From Novipirellula herctigrandis (GTDB taxonomy: Bacteria; Planctomycetota; Planctomycetia; Pirellulales; Pirellulaceae), in the NCBI GenBank assembly GCA_007859835.1, contig SJPJ01000002.1, positions 18,744 through 82,743 of the forward strand: a stretch of DNA of 64,000 nt, read 5' to 3'. The translations under genes and the position numbers were made by a program. The notes below the pieces were generated by a model that worked only from the letters and a program-made list of their open reading frames with translations, did not search any database and had not been told where the DNA came from. This document shows, piece after piece, positions 44,772 through 54,788 of this stretch (position 1 is the stretch's first letter; each line of letters opens with the position of its first letter).

Positions 44772-45455
44772 ATGAATTTACGCCCTTTATCGTGTGACGA
44801 AGTTCGTCAAGTTGACAAAACAGCGATCGAGACGTTCGGAATGTCCGGCTTGGTGTTAATGGAGAACGCTGGCCGAGGGGCGGCCGAGCGTATCGCGGCG
44901 ATTGTACCAACAAACGACCCAATCACGATTCTATGCGGAAAAGGGAACAACGCAGGCGATGGCTATGTGATCGCTCGCCACTTGGAACGACTCGGACGTC
45001 AAGTCACGATCCTTTCGATTGTTGACCTTGAATCTCTATCGGGCGATGCAAAAGTAAATGCGGAGATCGCACGCAAAGCCGACATCGAAATCAATATTGC
45101 CAATTCAACTGAGAGCTTAAAACAGCCTATCGAAACGGCGAAGGCCTTGGTCGATTGTTTGCTTGGCACCGGAGCACAGGGTCCGCTTCGAGGCCTTTAC
45201 GCGGAGGCCGTCCGAGTTGCCAATGCGTCTTCGGCGATGCGAATCGCGATCGACGTTCCAAGCGGTTTAAATGTGGATACCGGTGAACCCGGTGAGCCAA
45301 CATTCCAAGCGGCGTGGACGTTATCATTTGTTGCAGAAAAAATCGGCTTCACCCGCAAGTCCGCAAAGCCCTTTGTCGGCTGCGTCGGAGTCGTCTCGAT
45401 CGGCATACCCCAAAAGCTGCTCGACCAAATTCAGGTGGGAACTGATCAACAATGA
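44772..45455 (+). CDS. nnrE: NAD(P)H-hydrate epimerase
   Basis: 227 residues of the YjeF N-terminal family, which epimerises damaged R-NAD(P)HX for repair by the partner dehydratase. Motifs: GLVLMENAGRGAAE, CGKGNNAGDGYVIARHL and DVPSGLNVDTG. The dehydratase half is not fused and not in the window. Start ATG 44772. Its stop overlaps the next gene's ATG (45452-45455), and it is divergent from the FmdB operon with a 90-bp gap. Confidence 0.9.
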   Translation: MNLRPLSCDEVRQVDKTAIETFGMSGLVLMENAGRGAAERIAAIVPTNDPITILCGKGNNAGDGYVIARHLERLGRQVTILSIVDLESLSGDAKVNAEIARKADIEINIANSTESLKQPIETAKALVDCLLGTGAQGPLRGLYAEAVRVANASSAMRIAIDVPSGLNVDTGEPGEPTFQAAWTLSFVAEKIGFTRKSAKPFVGCVGVVSIGIPQKLLDQIQVGTDQQ

Positions 45456-46288
45456 TTCACTTCAAATGTCCTGCGTGCAAAAAATCTTACAAGATCTCCG
45501 GAAAGTACGCTGGTCGCCGAACAAAATGCAAAGCGTGCGGCCAAAAATTTCGTCTTCCAAGTCCGGCGGTGGCCATTGAGGAAAAACCAATCGCTGTAGC
45601 CGTAGTGAAGGAAAACAGGGAGTTCGATGATGCGATACGCCCAGAGTTGCCTTGGGCCGATTGGCTAACAGAATGTCAACAACGATTTGGAGACGCGCCA
45701 CGTAAATTCGACGCAGAGACATCCGCATACCTGAGTTTCCCAATGGGTTGGATCTGCGGATGGCTATTCTTTATTCCGCTGTGCAAACTCCTGAAAAACA
45801 GTCGTCAACGCGAAATATTCCGAAAGGGGAAAGTCGTCTGGGCCCACATCATTCAAGTGAACGACACATTGTTCACTCAGTCGCTTAGCGGCGGCGCGGG
45901 CGACCAAGACGATGATGACGCGCCAGGCGAGTTGGTTTTCTCGCTCGATACTTCAGGGCGCTGCACACCGGAAACACTGATGCCGATTGCAGATAAGATT
46001 GGAATGCTCCGCGGTCAAAATCTTAGCGACCCGGAACTAAAACGAATCGGCGACTACCTTGAAGCGGAAACCGTACGTGCGTTCGGATGGAATGTACCGA
46101 AGCAATTTACTCCACGACTACCGTGTTTTATTTCGACGACGATGTTCATGCGCAAACACCTGCCAAGTAGATGCTTGCAACAAAGCTTCCTACCGATCGT
46201 TGTCTCACACAAATCGCCACACTATGCGATGCCCCTACCGGAACGGTTCTGGGCTCCTGACCTGATCGCTTGGTGGACGACCCATTGA
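45452..46288 (+). CDS. Unknown protein with N-terminal zinc ribbon
   Basis: 278 residues, coupled to nnrE by a 4-bp overlap. The first 35 residues are an MJ0042-type zinc ribbon (FKCPACKKSY, KCKACGQKF), widespread at planctomycete N-termini. A hydrophobic stretch (FPMGWICGWLFFIPLCKLL) may be a membrane segment or buried helix. The C-terminal region (FISTTMFMRKHLP, YAMPLPERFW) recurs in planctomycete hypothetical proteins, as far as I recall. Other frames were examined and gave no better product, so I see no frameshift. Confidence 0.65.
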   Translation: MIHFKCPACKKSYKISGKYAGRRTKCKACGQKFRLPSPAVAIEEKPIAVAVVKENREFDDAIRPELPWADWLTECQQRFGDAPRKFDAETSAYLSFPMGWICGWLFFIPLCKLLKNSRQREIFRKGKVVWAHIIQVNDTLFTQSLSGGAGDQDDDDAPGELVFSLDTSGRCTPETLMPIADKIGMLRGQNLSDPELKRIGDYLEAETVRAFGWNVPKQFTPRLPCFISTTMFMRKHLPSRCLQQSFLPIVVSHKSPHYAMPLPERFWAPDLIAWWTTH

Positions 46289-46488
46289 TCGGCTGGTCAT
46301 GATTATTCCTAAACAAACATGGTCCCCCATGAAATGATTTAACACCGGGAAAGTCTGCATCGAAAGAAGATGGACGATAAAACGTCGGCAACGAAACTGG
46401 CACCACGGTGAATTAGATTGAAGCAAGCCCCGAAGTCGCTTGCCTCGGAAACGCGAAATGGTTGCACCCAAATCTTGAAGTAGAAAAT

Positions 46489-47874
46489 ATGAGACTTGCA
46501 AATATCGGCGTCATGGTTGTTGTCGCGATTGCTTCTGTTCTGGGGTCAGTTTACCGGACACTGCATGCAGCGGAGCTTTCCGTCGAAGAAGCTCGTCGCT
46601 TTGCTCTTCCACTCATTGAATCGGAGCGAATCGACGGATTGTCGGTTGGGATCATTGATGGACCGCGGCACTTCACGTTTCATCTTGGTGCAGCAAATGA
46701 CGGACAGACGGAAGCTGATGACAACACGATTTACGAAATCGGCTCGATCAGCAAAGTGTTCACAGGCCTATTACTTGCCGATGCTGTGACCAAAGATCCA
46801 GGAATGCTAGAAAGAACGCCCAACTCGCGTGATTGCGAAGTCAGGCTGCCTCTGTGGCAAGACCAATCAATCACGTGGCTCGATCTTGCAACACATCAAT
46901 CGGGGTTGCCGCGGTTAGCCGATAACTTCACTACGGGGCAAAGCAAGGACCCTTACGCGACCTATGATTCGACCAAAGCGATTGAGTTTTTGCGACGTCA
47001 TCAACTGCGACGACAACCGGGCACTCAGCATGAATACAGTAACTTTGCTTTTTCATGGTTGGGTTATCTCTTAGCCAATCGCGAACGCGTTTCCTACGAG
47101 CAACTATTGAAGCATCGGATTACGGGGCCGCTCGAGATGACAGACACTGCCATCACGCTCGCGCCGAATCAGTCGCCAAGACTCGCAACTCCGCATTCTT
47201 CTTATGGGAAAGAAACATCCTATTGGGACTTTGCCGACTTGCCAGGTGCGGGCGGGATTCGAAGTTCCATTTCCGACATGATGAAATTCATGCATGCACA
47301 ATTGGATCCCCTCAATTCAAGTTTGCGTGAAACGAGCGAATTGGCATGGAAACAACATAACCCCGGAAGTGAGAATCACTTAGCGATGGGACTTGGATGG
47401 TACATCGCCCGTGATGGGAACACCCGCTTCCATAATGGCCAAACCGGCGGGTTTCACAGCGCAATGTTTGTCAATCGCAAACGAAGTATCGCGGTCGTTG
47501 TGCTTGCAAATACGGGCCCAGCCGATGAAGTTGACGTACTTGCAGAGCGGCTGACCCAACGGCTCGCGGGCATCAAAGTGCAACCACAGAAATTGTCCAA
47601 AGCGACCAAGGTCGATCGCAAAGCGATGGCAAACTTAGTGGGACGCTATGAGTTGTCGCCGACGTTCATCTTCGACGTCAACGTGATTAACGATAGCTTG
47701 ATGGTTGGAATTACCAACCAGACAACTCAAGAGGTGTTCCCTATCACCGAAGTACGATGGTTCTATAAGGGCGTTGATGCCGAGTTGACTTTTGAACTTG
47801 GAGAGAACGGCCTAGCAGAATCGTTGGTACTGCATCAAAACGGCATTCAGCAAACCGCCAAACGAATCGATTAG
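46489..47874 (+). CDS. Exported serine hydrolase, class C beta-lactamase/DD-peptidase family
   Basis: 461 residues from ATG 46489, with a signal peptide (MRLANIGVMVVVAIASVLGSV). The family motifs are complete: SxxK as SISK (near residue 93), YxN as YSN in HEYSNFAFSWLG, and HxG as HNGQTGGFHS. A C-terminal lipocalin-like extension follows (LVGRYELSPTFIFDVN). It could be a beta-lactamase, an esterase or a peptidase acting in the periplasm; sequence alone does not decide. A terminator follows at 48005. Confidence 0.88.
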   Translation: MRLANIGVMVVVAIASVLGSVYRTLHAAELSVEEARRFALPLIESERIDGLSVGIIDGPRHFTFHLGAANDGQTEADDNTIYEIGSISKVFTGLLLADAVTKDPGMLERTPNSRDCEVRLPLWQDQSITWLDLATHQSGLPRLADNFTTGQSKDPYATYDSTKAIEFLRRHQLRRQPGTQHEYSNFAFSWLGYLLANRERVSYEQLLKHRITGPLEMTDTAITLAPNQSPRLATPHSSYGKETSYWDFADLPGAGGIRSSISDMMKFMHAQLDPLNSSLRETSELAWKQHNPGSENHLAMGLGWYIARDGNTRFHNGQTGGFHSAMFVNRKRSIAVVVLANTGPADEVDVLAERLTQRLAGIKVQPQKLSKATKVDRKAMANLVGRYELSPTFIFDVNVINDSLMVGITNQTTQEVFPITEVRWFYKGVDAELTFELGENGLAESLVLHQNGIQQTAKRID

Positions 47875-48004
47875 TCGGCAAGCGAGCATCGGCTATCCGG
47901 ACGAGAGGGCGAAATCGACAATCATCTTTCAGCCTATTCCAAGTTTGTGTCAGCGATGATTGCTCGGTTGCATCAATTGACGATCGGCGCGAGCGAAAAT
48001 AATC

Positions 48005-48042
48005 GGCAAACCTTACCGGTTAGGCAAGGTTTGCGGTTTTTT
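48005..48042 (+). terminator. Rho-independent terminator after the serine hydrolase
   Basis: Arms GCAAACCTT/AAGGTTTGC (48006-48014 and 48026-48034) with an 11-base loop, followed by GGTTTTTTCTG. It lies inside the open frame from 47947 and shows that the BBP7 gene must start downstream of it. Confidence 0.8.
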
Positions 48043-48240
48043 CTGATTTTTCGGGTTTTGCGTTTAGCTTCTCAAGTCTTCTGGCCGATATCTCTGGTGA
48101 ACAAGGTAGTGCCTGGTCGAGCGAACTCGGTCCGGCGTTTTGTTCGATTACCCGGGGGGGTGACACCACACTTCAGCGATCGGTGCTGGGAATTTGACTT
48201 TTTCAAGTTTCCTGGTCCTTCGCATTCCAGAATCCTATTG

Positions 48241-49998
48241 GTGAAGCCAGTGCTTTTTCTAAACCGCACCTCCTGTTTCACGCTCATGTTGGCGGCCTTG
48301 GTGGCCAGCCCCACGAGCGCACAATCTTCGAACAACCAGGGTCCTGTCCGCAGAGCCGAACGCAGTGCTCGAGCGAGTTGGCAACCCGTTCGGTCCTCCA
48401 ATCGAGTTGACGCAGACGCTGCTACAGTAACGGCGGGTGCGAGGACTCAACGCGAAGCGACCAAACCGAACGACGCGGAAAGAGCAAACCCCGCCGCGGG
48501 TCAAACCTATCCGGTCCGCCAAGTTGGTTACGCTCAGGCTCGCCAATCGCAAGCTCGCCAAGTGCGACCGATTGGCCACGCCATCCCCGCGCCTCCCTCG
48601 GGTGGAATGTCAATCGTCGAAGGACCGCTGATGGATGGTTCCATGACGTCCGAACCGCTCGATGGTCAAATCGCTTTTGCTCCCGTTTATGATGGCATAA
48701 GCTCATGCGATGCGATGCCAATGGGTTCTAATTGCGGTTGTGGCGCGTCGACCTGTGACGGCGGTTGCGACGGCGGATGTAGTTCACCTAGCTGCTGTAA
48801 CTTTTCCGCAGGTTCGTGCAACAGTTGCTGCGGAGAGCTTTGCAGCCCCGATTCATGGCGACCTTGTGTGACGCTTTGCTTGCCGACCGATGGATGGGCG
48901 ACTTTTGAATACTTGATGTGGTGGCAAGACGGCATGGAATTGCCGCCGCTGATCACCACCAGCACCGACCCGAATGTCGCTCAGGCCAACGCCGGTGTGC
49001 TTGGCCAACCAACCACTCAAACCCTGTTTGGTGGCGATGATGTTTTGACCGACAGCTTTGAAGGCGGCCGCTTACGCTTTGGTTTCTGGTTGGATAAATG
49101 CCATACTTGGGGCGTCGGAGCAGAGTACTTCCAAATCGGCAGCAAAAGCGAATCGTATTTCCGAAACAGTAACGGTAACCCCACACTCGCACGACCATTT
49201 TTCAACGTCAACCCAGCAACAGGTAGCCCTCGCGAAGATTCCGAACTGGTAGCCTTTCCCGACGTGGTTTCGGGTGCTGTTGGTGCCGAAGCGACCAGCG
49301 AATTGGTCGGTGCCGGATTCCATTTCCGTCGCCTACGGAATTGCGATGAAGGCTGCAACCGATGGTTGTTTGATTCGTGTGATCAAAACTATTGCTCGCG
49401 GACCGAATCGATGATTGGCTACCGATTTTTGCAGCTCACTGAAACGGTCAATATCACCGAGAACTTAACTGGCATTCAACCACAAGCTAACTTTGACATT
49501 TCAGACAACTTCCGTACTCGAAACCAATTCAACGGTGTCGACCTAGGATGGGTCTATCGTCAAACACGAAACAATTGGACGATTGACGGATTGATTCGGT
49601 TGGGTATCGGTGTGACACACCAACAAGTTGATATCAATGGATCCACGACCATTTCCGGGGATCCGACGAACCCCGGTTCGACGACCTACTCAGGCGGCCT
49701 GCTGACTCAAGCATCAAACATCGGCAGCTACACTCGCGACGAGTTCTCGGTGATTCCAGAGTTCAACGTCAACCTTGGCTATCAACTGAACGATCATTGG
49801 CGAGCGATGATGGGTTACACCTTCATCTACTGGTCCAACGTGGTTCGACCTGGCGAACACATCTCGCGAGATGTGAACCCGAGCCAGTTGGCACCACCAG
49901 AAGATCCACTCACCGGCCCCAACCGTCCCGAGTTTGATTTTGACTCGGTTGACTATTGGGTCCAAGGATGGAGTGCGGGCCTCGAGTATCGCTGGTAA
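48241..49998 (+). CDS. BBP7-family outer-membrane beta-barrel protein
   Basis: 585 residues, taken from GTG 48241 because this gives a signal peptide (VKPVLFLNRTSCFTLMLAALVASPTSAQ) and the frame further upstream crosses a terminator; TTG 48238 is an alternative. Residues about 155-220 are a Cys-rich segment with 14 cysteines. The rest is the BBP7 barrel (FEYLMWWQDGMELPP, RFGFWLDKCHTWGVGAEYFQ, ending WVQGWSAGLEYRW with a terminal aromatic). Probably an outer-membrane porin-like or structural protein. Cysteine-rich exported proteins are a known planctomycete wall feature. Confidence 0.75.
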   Translation: MKPVLFLNRTSCFTLMLAALVASPTSAQSSNNQGPVRRAERSARASWQPVRSSNRVDADAATVTAGARTQREATKPNDAERANPAAGQTYPVRQVGYAQARQSQARQVRPIGHAIPAPPSGGMSIVEGPLMDGSMTSEPLDGQIAFAPVYDGISSCDAMPMGSNCGCGASTCDGGCDGGCSSPSCCNFSAGSCNSCCGELCSPDSWRPCVTLCLPTDGWATFEYLMWWQDGMELPPLITTSTDPNVAQANAGVLGQPTTQTLFGGDDVLTDSFEGGRLRFGFWLDKCHTWGVGAEYFQIGSKSESYFRNSNGNPTLARPFFNVNPATGSPREDSELVAFPDVVSGAVGAEATSELVGAGFHFRRLRNCDEGCNRWLFDSCDQNYCSRTESMIGYRFLQLTETVNITENLTGIQPQANFDISDNFRTRNQFNGVDLGWVYRQTRNNWTIDGLIRLGIGVTHQQVDINGSTTISGDPTNPGSTTYSGGLLTQASNIGSYTRDEFSVIPEFNVNLGYQLNDHWRAMMGYTFIYWSNVVRPGEHISRDVNPSQLAPPEDPLTGPNRPEFDFDSVDYWVQGWSAGLEYRW

Positions 49999-50221
49999 CG
50001 AGAACCGTAAAACGAAGTGAACACTGCCGGTAGCTCTAAATCCGGTGGTAACAGTCAAGACGATCGTACTAATCGCCCGATAGATATTTCGAATAGTGCA
50101 GATGCGCAATCGCCGTCTGCATCGCCCCTCACTGATGAATCCCCTTTCGCCCCAAGCCACTGCGTCTAGACGCCGACTGATTGGCACAAATTGCCAAGTC
50201 TCCGTAAAATAAACGCAAGTA

Positions 50222-53200
50222 ATGGCTACCAGGGGAAAGAAAACGCCGACGACGAATAGGACAACGAAGATGGTCTGGAACAAAGTTGTTGCTCAATTTA
50301 CGAAGCGATCACAAGCACGGCGTCGCAAAGCACAAAACCGCTCGCTGCGACTTGAGACGCTCGACCGCCGCGAATTGCTAGCGGCCGATATCGGAGCGAT
50401 TTCTGGTACCGCTTTCACCGATCAATCGGGCGACGGCTTAACCGCCGACGACCCACGACTCGTTGGTGTTCAAGTTCAACTCTACGTTGACAACAATAGC
50501 AATGGCATTCTGGAAACAACCGGAGCCAGCCCCGATACGTTACAGGGAACCTTAACGACCGACGGCCAAGGCCAATATCGCTTTGATGATCTTGCGCCCG
50601 CCGACTACTTGGTCGTTCAAGCATCCAGTGGTGCGCTCGTAACGCCCACCCCCGTTCCGGTGACGATCGATACCGGAAGTGTCACGGTCGAGACAATTGA
50701 CCAATTCAGCGAAACCAACGCCGGGACGTTGTTGGCAGATGCAGCCACCCCAAACGTCACCTTCGTTGACAACGTCACATCGACGAGCGTTCTTGGTTCC
50801 GAACGCGACGTCACTATCACTCGCACAGGCACGACCGGAAACGTCACGCTCAGTATCGAAACAACGACAGGAGAATTGACGTTCGGCAGTTCAAACGGTA
50901 CGGGGGTCGCAACGCTGCAATACGATGGCGACGACAACAGCACGACGCTCAATGCTACGGGCTTGGGAGCGGTCGACCTTAGTGCCAGTGACACTCAGAG
51001 CGGTATCATCGTATTTGTCAGTGCAGATCCTCGCGTTGATAGTGCCTCACAACCGACGAACTTCGAATTGACTCTCTACACGGACGCGAATTCGTTCAGC
51101 ACTCGATTGGTCGACTATCCCGTAGGCGCTGACGTTGCACCTGTGGAAATTTTTATTCCATTTTCGAGTTTCTCGACGGGAACGGGTGCCACATCGCCCG
51201 CGAACTTCAGCAGCATTGGTGCAATCGAACAATCGATCGACTTGATCCTTGACCAAGATGTGAAAGTATCGCTCGTCGAGTCGGTTCGCCCCGAGCTCGA
51301 AACCGTCAATCTCGCCAATACTCAATTGCTCTCGCTCGGTGGCCAAGTCTTCATTGACAATGGTCCCGGTGTTGCTCAGAACAATGGGGTGCGTGATAGT
51401 GGTGAACCATTGGTAACGGCGTCTACATCCGTGGAACTATACCGTGCAGACCAAACGCCGGGAACGGACGCTCCAATCGCAACGACCGCGACCGTCGCAG
51501 GCACCTATGACTTCCCGAATCTGACGCCCGGCGACTATGTCGTCATGATTCCCGAAGCAAATTTTGCAAGTGGATCGACCTTGTTTGGCTTCACGACCAG
51601 CACCGGGAACGATCCTGCACCGGATCCAGACGACGACGTCAATTCGGACGACAACGGTACGTTCGTTGCCGGCGTCGGTATCGTCAGTCAAGCCATTACG
51701 CTGACAAGCAATACCGAACCGATCGATGACGACGATACCGACCCGAACACCAACACGACGGTAGATTTCGGCGTCATTCCACAAATCGACTTGTCGATCA
51801 CCAAGACAGTCAACGACGCTGGATCCGATTTGCGAGCAGGCGGCCAAGTTGTCTTTGACATCGCAGTGCTAAATGACACACCGGCCGGCACCGACATTGT
51901 CGCCGCGACCAACGCGATCTTTACCGATATTTTGCCAACTGGCTTGACGTTTGTCGAATTCCGAAATCTGCCCGCGGGTGCATCAAATCCAACCGCCAAT
52001 GGTCAAAACGCGTCGGTCAATCTCGGTACGGTCAACGCGGATCAAGCGGCGGTCACGTTCCAAATCGTTGCAAATATCGGCCCCACTCAAGTCGATCCAA
52101 TCACCAATACCGGGCAAATTGCAACCGTCGACCAAGTCGATCTGAATTTAAGCAACAATGCCGAGCCCGAGACATTCGACTTAATATCCTCGGACTTGCG
52201 ACTTACCAAGACGGGCCCAACCACGCCCATCGCGGCGGGAACACCGATGTCCTACACGGTTAGCGTATTCAATGACATTGCTGGCTCCGACTTGGCAACA
52301 GGCGTTGTCGTTGTCGACACGTTACCGGTCGGAGTGACGTTTAACAGTGCTACGATCACGGGCGATACAGCCAACCAACCAGCGACGTTTAACTCCACGA
52401 CGCGTGAACTCACCGCTGTGATCGGCAACTTGGCCGCCGGCGCCACTCCAGCCGTCGTGACCATCAACGTCACGGTTGCCGAAAACGCTCAGAGTCCGTT
52501 GACGAATGAAGCAACCGTCTCGGCAACCTCGTTCGACCCAGATCTAGCCAATAATACCGCAAACGTCCAAACAACGATTGATCGGGAAGTTGATGTCGCG
52601 ATCACCAAAGCATTACAGACCGGCGATGTGGTCGTTGCGGGTGGAACCTTCACGTACGAATTCACGGTCACGAACAACGGCCCGAGCGAAGCTCGCAATG
52701 TCGCCGTGTCCGATCTACTCGCCACGGGCTTGACCTTTGTCAGCTTTGACGCTGGAACATCGGGGATCACCCGAAACACCGGTGACGATCAAGACCTGAC
52801 CTTTAACGTGGGCACACTTAGCAGTGGAGAGACCAGGTCGTTTTCGATCGACGTTTCGCTCGCCGCGTCTGCTACCGGAACGATCGCCAACACGGCGAAT
52901 ATCACGACGACGGATCCCGATAGTGAATCCACGAACGATTCGGCTACGGTCAGTAATCCCGTGACTCGCGATATCGATTTAATTATCGAAAAGAGCGTTG
53001 AAATCGTTGGCGATGCGACCGGACGAACCATTGCGGTACCCGGCCAAGACCAACTCCTTTACACCATCACGGTTCGCCACGACACCGGAAGCCTCAGTGA
53101 TGCACAAGATGTCGTCATCACAGACAGCTTACCTGCGGGAGTGCTGGGTGACACGATCACCATCAACAACAACGCGACGGGCGATAGTAGTGCATTCGAT

Positions 53201-54526
53201 ACCGCAAATCAGGTCGCCACGGTCACCCTCGGTACGGTTGCGGTTGGCGAAGTTCGAACCTTTACGATTCTTACCAATGTGATTGATGAAGCCACCACCG
53301 CGACGTTGACCAACACCGCCGAATTGACCGATCCAGCGGACGGTGTGATCACCGCGACAGCACAAACACCAGTCGGCGTTGACTTTGACATCATCGTTGA
53401 CAAGTCCGTCAGCAACACCACACCCGCGCCTAACAGTACCGTCGTCTATACGGTCACGGTCAACAACGAGGGCCCCAGCACGGCCACTGGGGTCACATTG
53501 AGTGACACGGTCCCGACCGGTCTGACGCTTGTTTCTGCGATCATGAATGGGCAAAACGGTGTGGTCAACGGCAGTTCAATCGACTTCCCTGCCATCACAC
53601 TCGATAGTGGTTCGTCGGCCACCGCGACACTGACGTTTACCGTCGATCCAACGGCATCAGGCTTGATAACCAATACCGCGAGCGTGCCTGATTTGTCCAA
53701 TACAGGTGAGAACGACATTACCAATAATTCGGACACTGCCGACATTACCGTCACGCCTGTCGTCGACTTGACCGTAACCAAAACCGTCGACCAAACAAAC
53801 GCTGCATCGGGCGATGAGATAACTTATACCGTCACCGTTTCCAACTCGGGCCCATCGACGGCCGCAGCCGTGACCGCAGTTGACACTCTACCCGCAGGCG
53901 TGACGTTTGTTCGCGGTACGGGCCCCAGTGGAGAATCGCTTACCGCATCCAGCGGAATCGTTACTGTCAATGGTGGTTCGCTAGCGACTGACCAGAACTT
54001 TCAATTCACAATTGTTGCAACCGTGAATGCCGGAGTCACCGCAGATCAATTGAACAGCGTTTCGGTCAGCACGACGACCAACGAGCCAAACACGGCCAAT
54101 AATTCCGCGACAGCGACGACGACGGTCGATCCAATGACTTCTCGCATCGACGGATTCGTCTTTGTCGACGAGAACAACAACAGCCAATTCGATGCTGGCG
54201 AAACTCCCGTATCAGGCGTCACAGTTGAGTTGACCGGAACAGATGCGTTTGGCAATGCAGTCAGCGTCCAAGACACGACCGACGCTAATGGGGAATACGT
54301 CTTCGACAATTTGTTCGCAGGGACATACCAAGTTCAACGGGTCGACAAACCTAACAATTTGCGAAACGGTGGCGAACAAGCCGGGACCGGTGCGAATGCA
54401 ACCATCGATGACATCGACAATGCTTTCACCGCGTTGGGACTCGAAGCAGCGGACGCAGCCGAGGACTTTAACTTTGGCTTGTTGTCGGCACCGATATCTA
54501 AACGAGACTTCTTGGCATCTTCCTAG
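50222..54526 (+). CDS. Giant surface protein with SdrD-B and DUF11 repeats
   Basis: 1434 residues. The N-terminus has basic residues, then LRLETLDRRELLAADI, a motif found at the start of many planctomycete secreted giants. Two SdrD-B/Cna-B-like domains follow (ISGTAFTDQSGDGLT, LSLGGQVFIDNGPGV). At least six DUF11 repeats come next, each opening like VDLTVTKTVD or DVAITKAL and containing TNNGPS-type turns. A final SdrD-B (IDGFVFVDENNNSQFDAGE) ends the chain. It is very Thr/Asn/Asp-rich and probably an adhesin or wall protein. It is followed by a strong terminator. Confidence 0.82.
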   Translation: MATRGKKTPTTNRTTKMVWNKVVAQFTKRSQARRRKAQNRSLRLETLDRRELLAADIGAISGTAFTDQSGDGLTADDPRLVGVQVQLYVDNNSNGILETTGASPDTLQGTLTTDGQGQYRFDDLAPADYLVVQASSGALVTPTPVPVTIDTGSVTVETIDQFSETNAGTLLADAATPNVTFVDNVTSTSVLGSERDVTITRTGTTGNVTLSIETTTGELTFGSSNGTGVATLQYDGDDNSTTLNATGLGAVDLSASDTQSGIIVFVSADPRVDSASQPTNFELTLYTDANSFSTRLVDYPVGADVAPVEIFIPFSSFSTGTGATSPANFSSIGAIEQSIDLILDQDVKVSLVESVRPELETVNLANTQLLSLGGQVFIDNGPGVAQNNGVRDSGEPLVTASTSVELYRADQTPGTDAPIATTATVAGTYDFPNLTPGDYVVMIPEANFASGSTLFGFTTSTGNDPAPDPDDDVNSDDNGTFVAGVGIVSQAITLTSNTEPIDDDDTDPNTNTTVDFGVIPQIDLSITKTVNDAGSDLRAGGQVVFDIAVLNDTPAGTDIVAATNAIFTDILPTGLTFVEFRNLPAGASNPTANGQNASVNLGTVNADQAAVTFQIVANIGPTQVDPITNTGQIATVDQVDLNLSNNAEPETFDLISSDLRLTKTGPTTPIAAGTPMSYTVSVFNDIAGSDLATGVVVVDTLPVGVTFNSATITGDTANQPATFNSTTRELTAVIGNLAAGATPAVVTINVTVAENAQSPLTNEATVSATSFDPDLANNTANVQTTIDREVDVAITKALQTGDVVVAGGTFTYEFTVTNNGPSEARNVAVSDLLATGLTFVSFDAGTSGITRNTGDDQDLTFNVGTLSSGETRSFSIDVSLAASATGTIANTANITTTDPDSESTNDSATVSNPVTRDIDLIIEKSVEIVGDATGRTIAVPGQDQLLYTITVRHDTGSLSDAQDVVITDSLPAGVLGDTITINNNATGDSSAFDTANQVATVTLGTVAVGEVRTFTILTNVIDEATTATLTNTAELTDPADGVITATAQTPVGVDFDIIVDKSVSNTTPAPNSTVVYTVTVNNEGPSTATGVTLSDTVPTGLTLVSAIMNGQNGVVNGSSIDFPAITLDSGSSATATLTFTVDPTASGLITNTASVPDLSNTGENDITNNSDTADITVTPVVDLTVTKTVDQTNAASGDEITYTVTVSNSGPSTAAAVTAVDTLPAGVTFVRGTGPSGESLTASSGIVTVNGGSLATDQNFQFTIVATVNAGVTADQLNSVSVSTTTNEPNTANNSATATTTVDPMTSRIDGFVFVDENNNSQFDAGETPVSGVTVELTGTDAFGNAVSVQDTTDANGEYVFDNLFAGTYQVQRVDKPNNLRNGGEQAGTGANATIDDIDNAFTALGLEAADAAEDFNFGLLSAPISKRDFLASS

Positions 54527-54670
54527 GGTGAAGGTTTTTCCACGTGCAACGCGTCGCTACTAAAAATCTCTCTCGACCAATCGGGAGCCGGTGTGGAAGG
54601 CCGAGAGAGATGCGACCAAGAGCTTGATGCGAGAACGTGAAAAAGCGACTAGTGAGGAACTAAGAAGTAA

Positions 54671-54708
54671 AAACGCTCAGCCACCGGGGGGAGGCTGAGC
54701 GTTTTTTT
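54671..54708 (+). terminator. Rho-independent terminator after the SdrD/DUF11 gene
   Basis: Twelve-bp arms (AAACGCTCAGCC / GGCTGAGCGTTT) around a G-rich loop, followed by a T-run up to 54708. The best terminator in the window. Confidence 0.93.
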
Positions 54709-54788
54709 CGTTGCAGCAGCTTCCGTTGCCGCTGATGCTTCAGAGCCCCCACTGCATTAGAGACGGCGGCTCGAAGCCACCGTTACGC

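Noticed and set aside
45452-46288. Suspected frameshift in the C-terminal part of the zinc-ribbon protein
   Set aside because: The other frames gave short plausible-looking pieces, but the original frame reads through with a consistent, family-like C-terminus.
47947-48240. Upstream extension of the BBP7 frame
   Set aside because: It crosses a Rho-independent terminator and has no protein-like features; the signal peptide begins at 48241.
49714-50283. 189-residue minus-strand frame beginning with hydrophobic residues
   Set aside because: It is antisense to two well-supported genes (BBP7 end and SdrD/DUF11 start).
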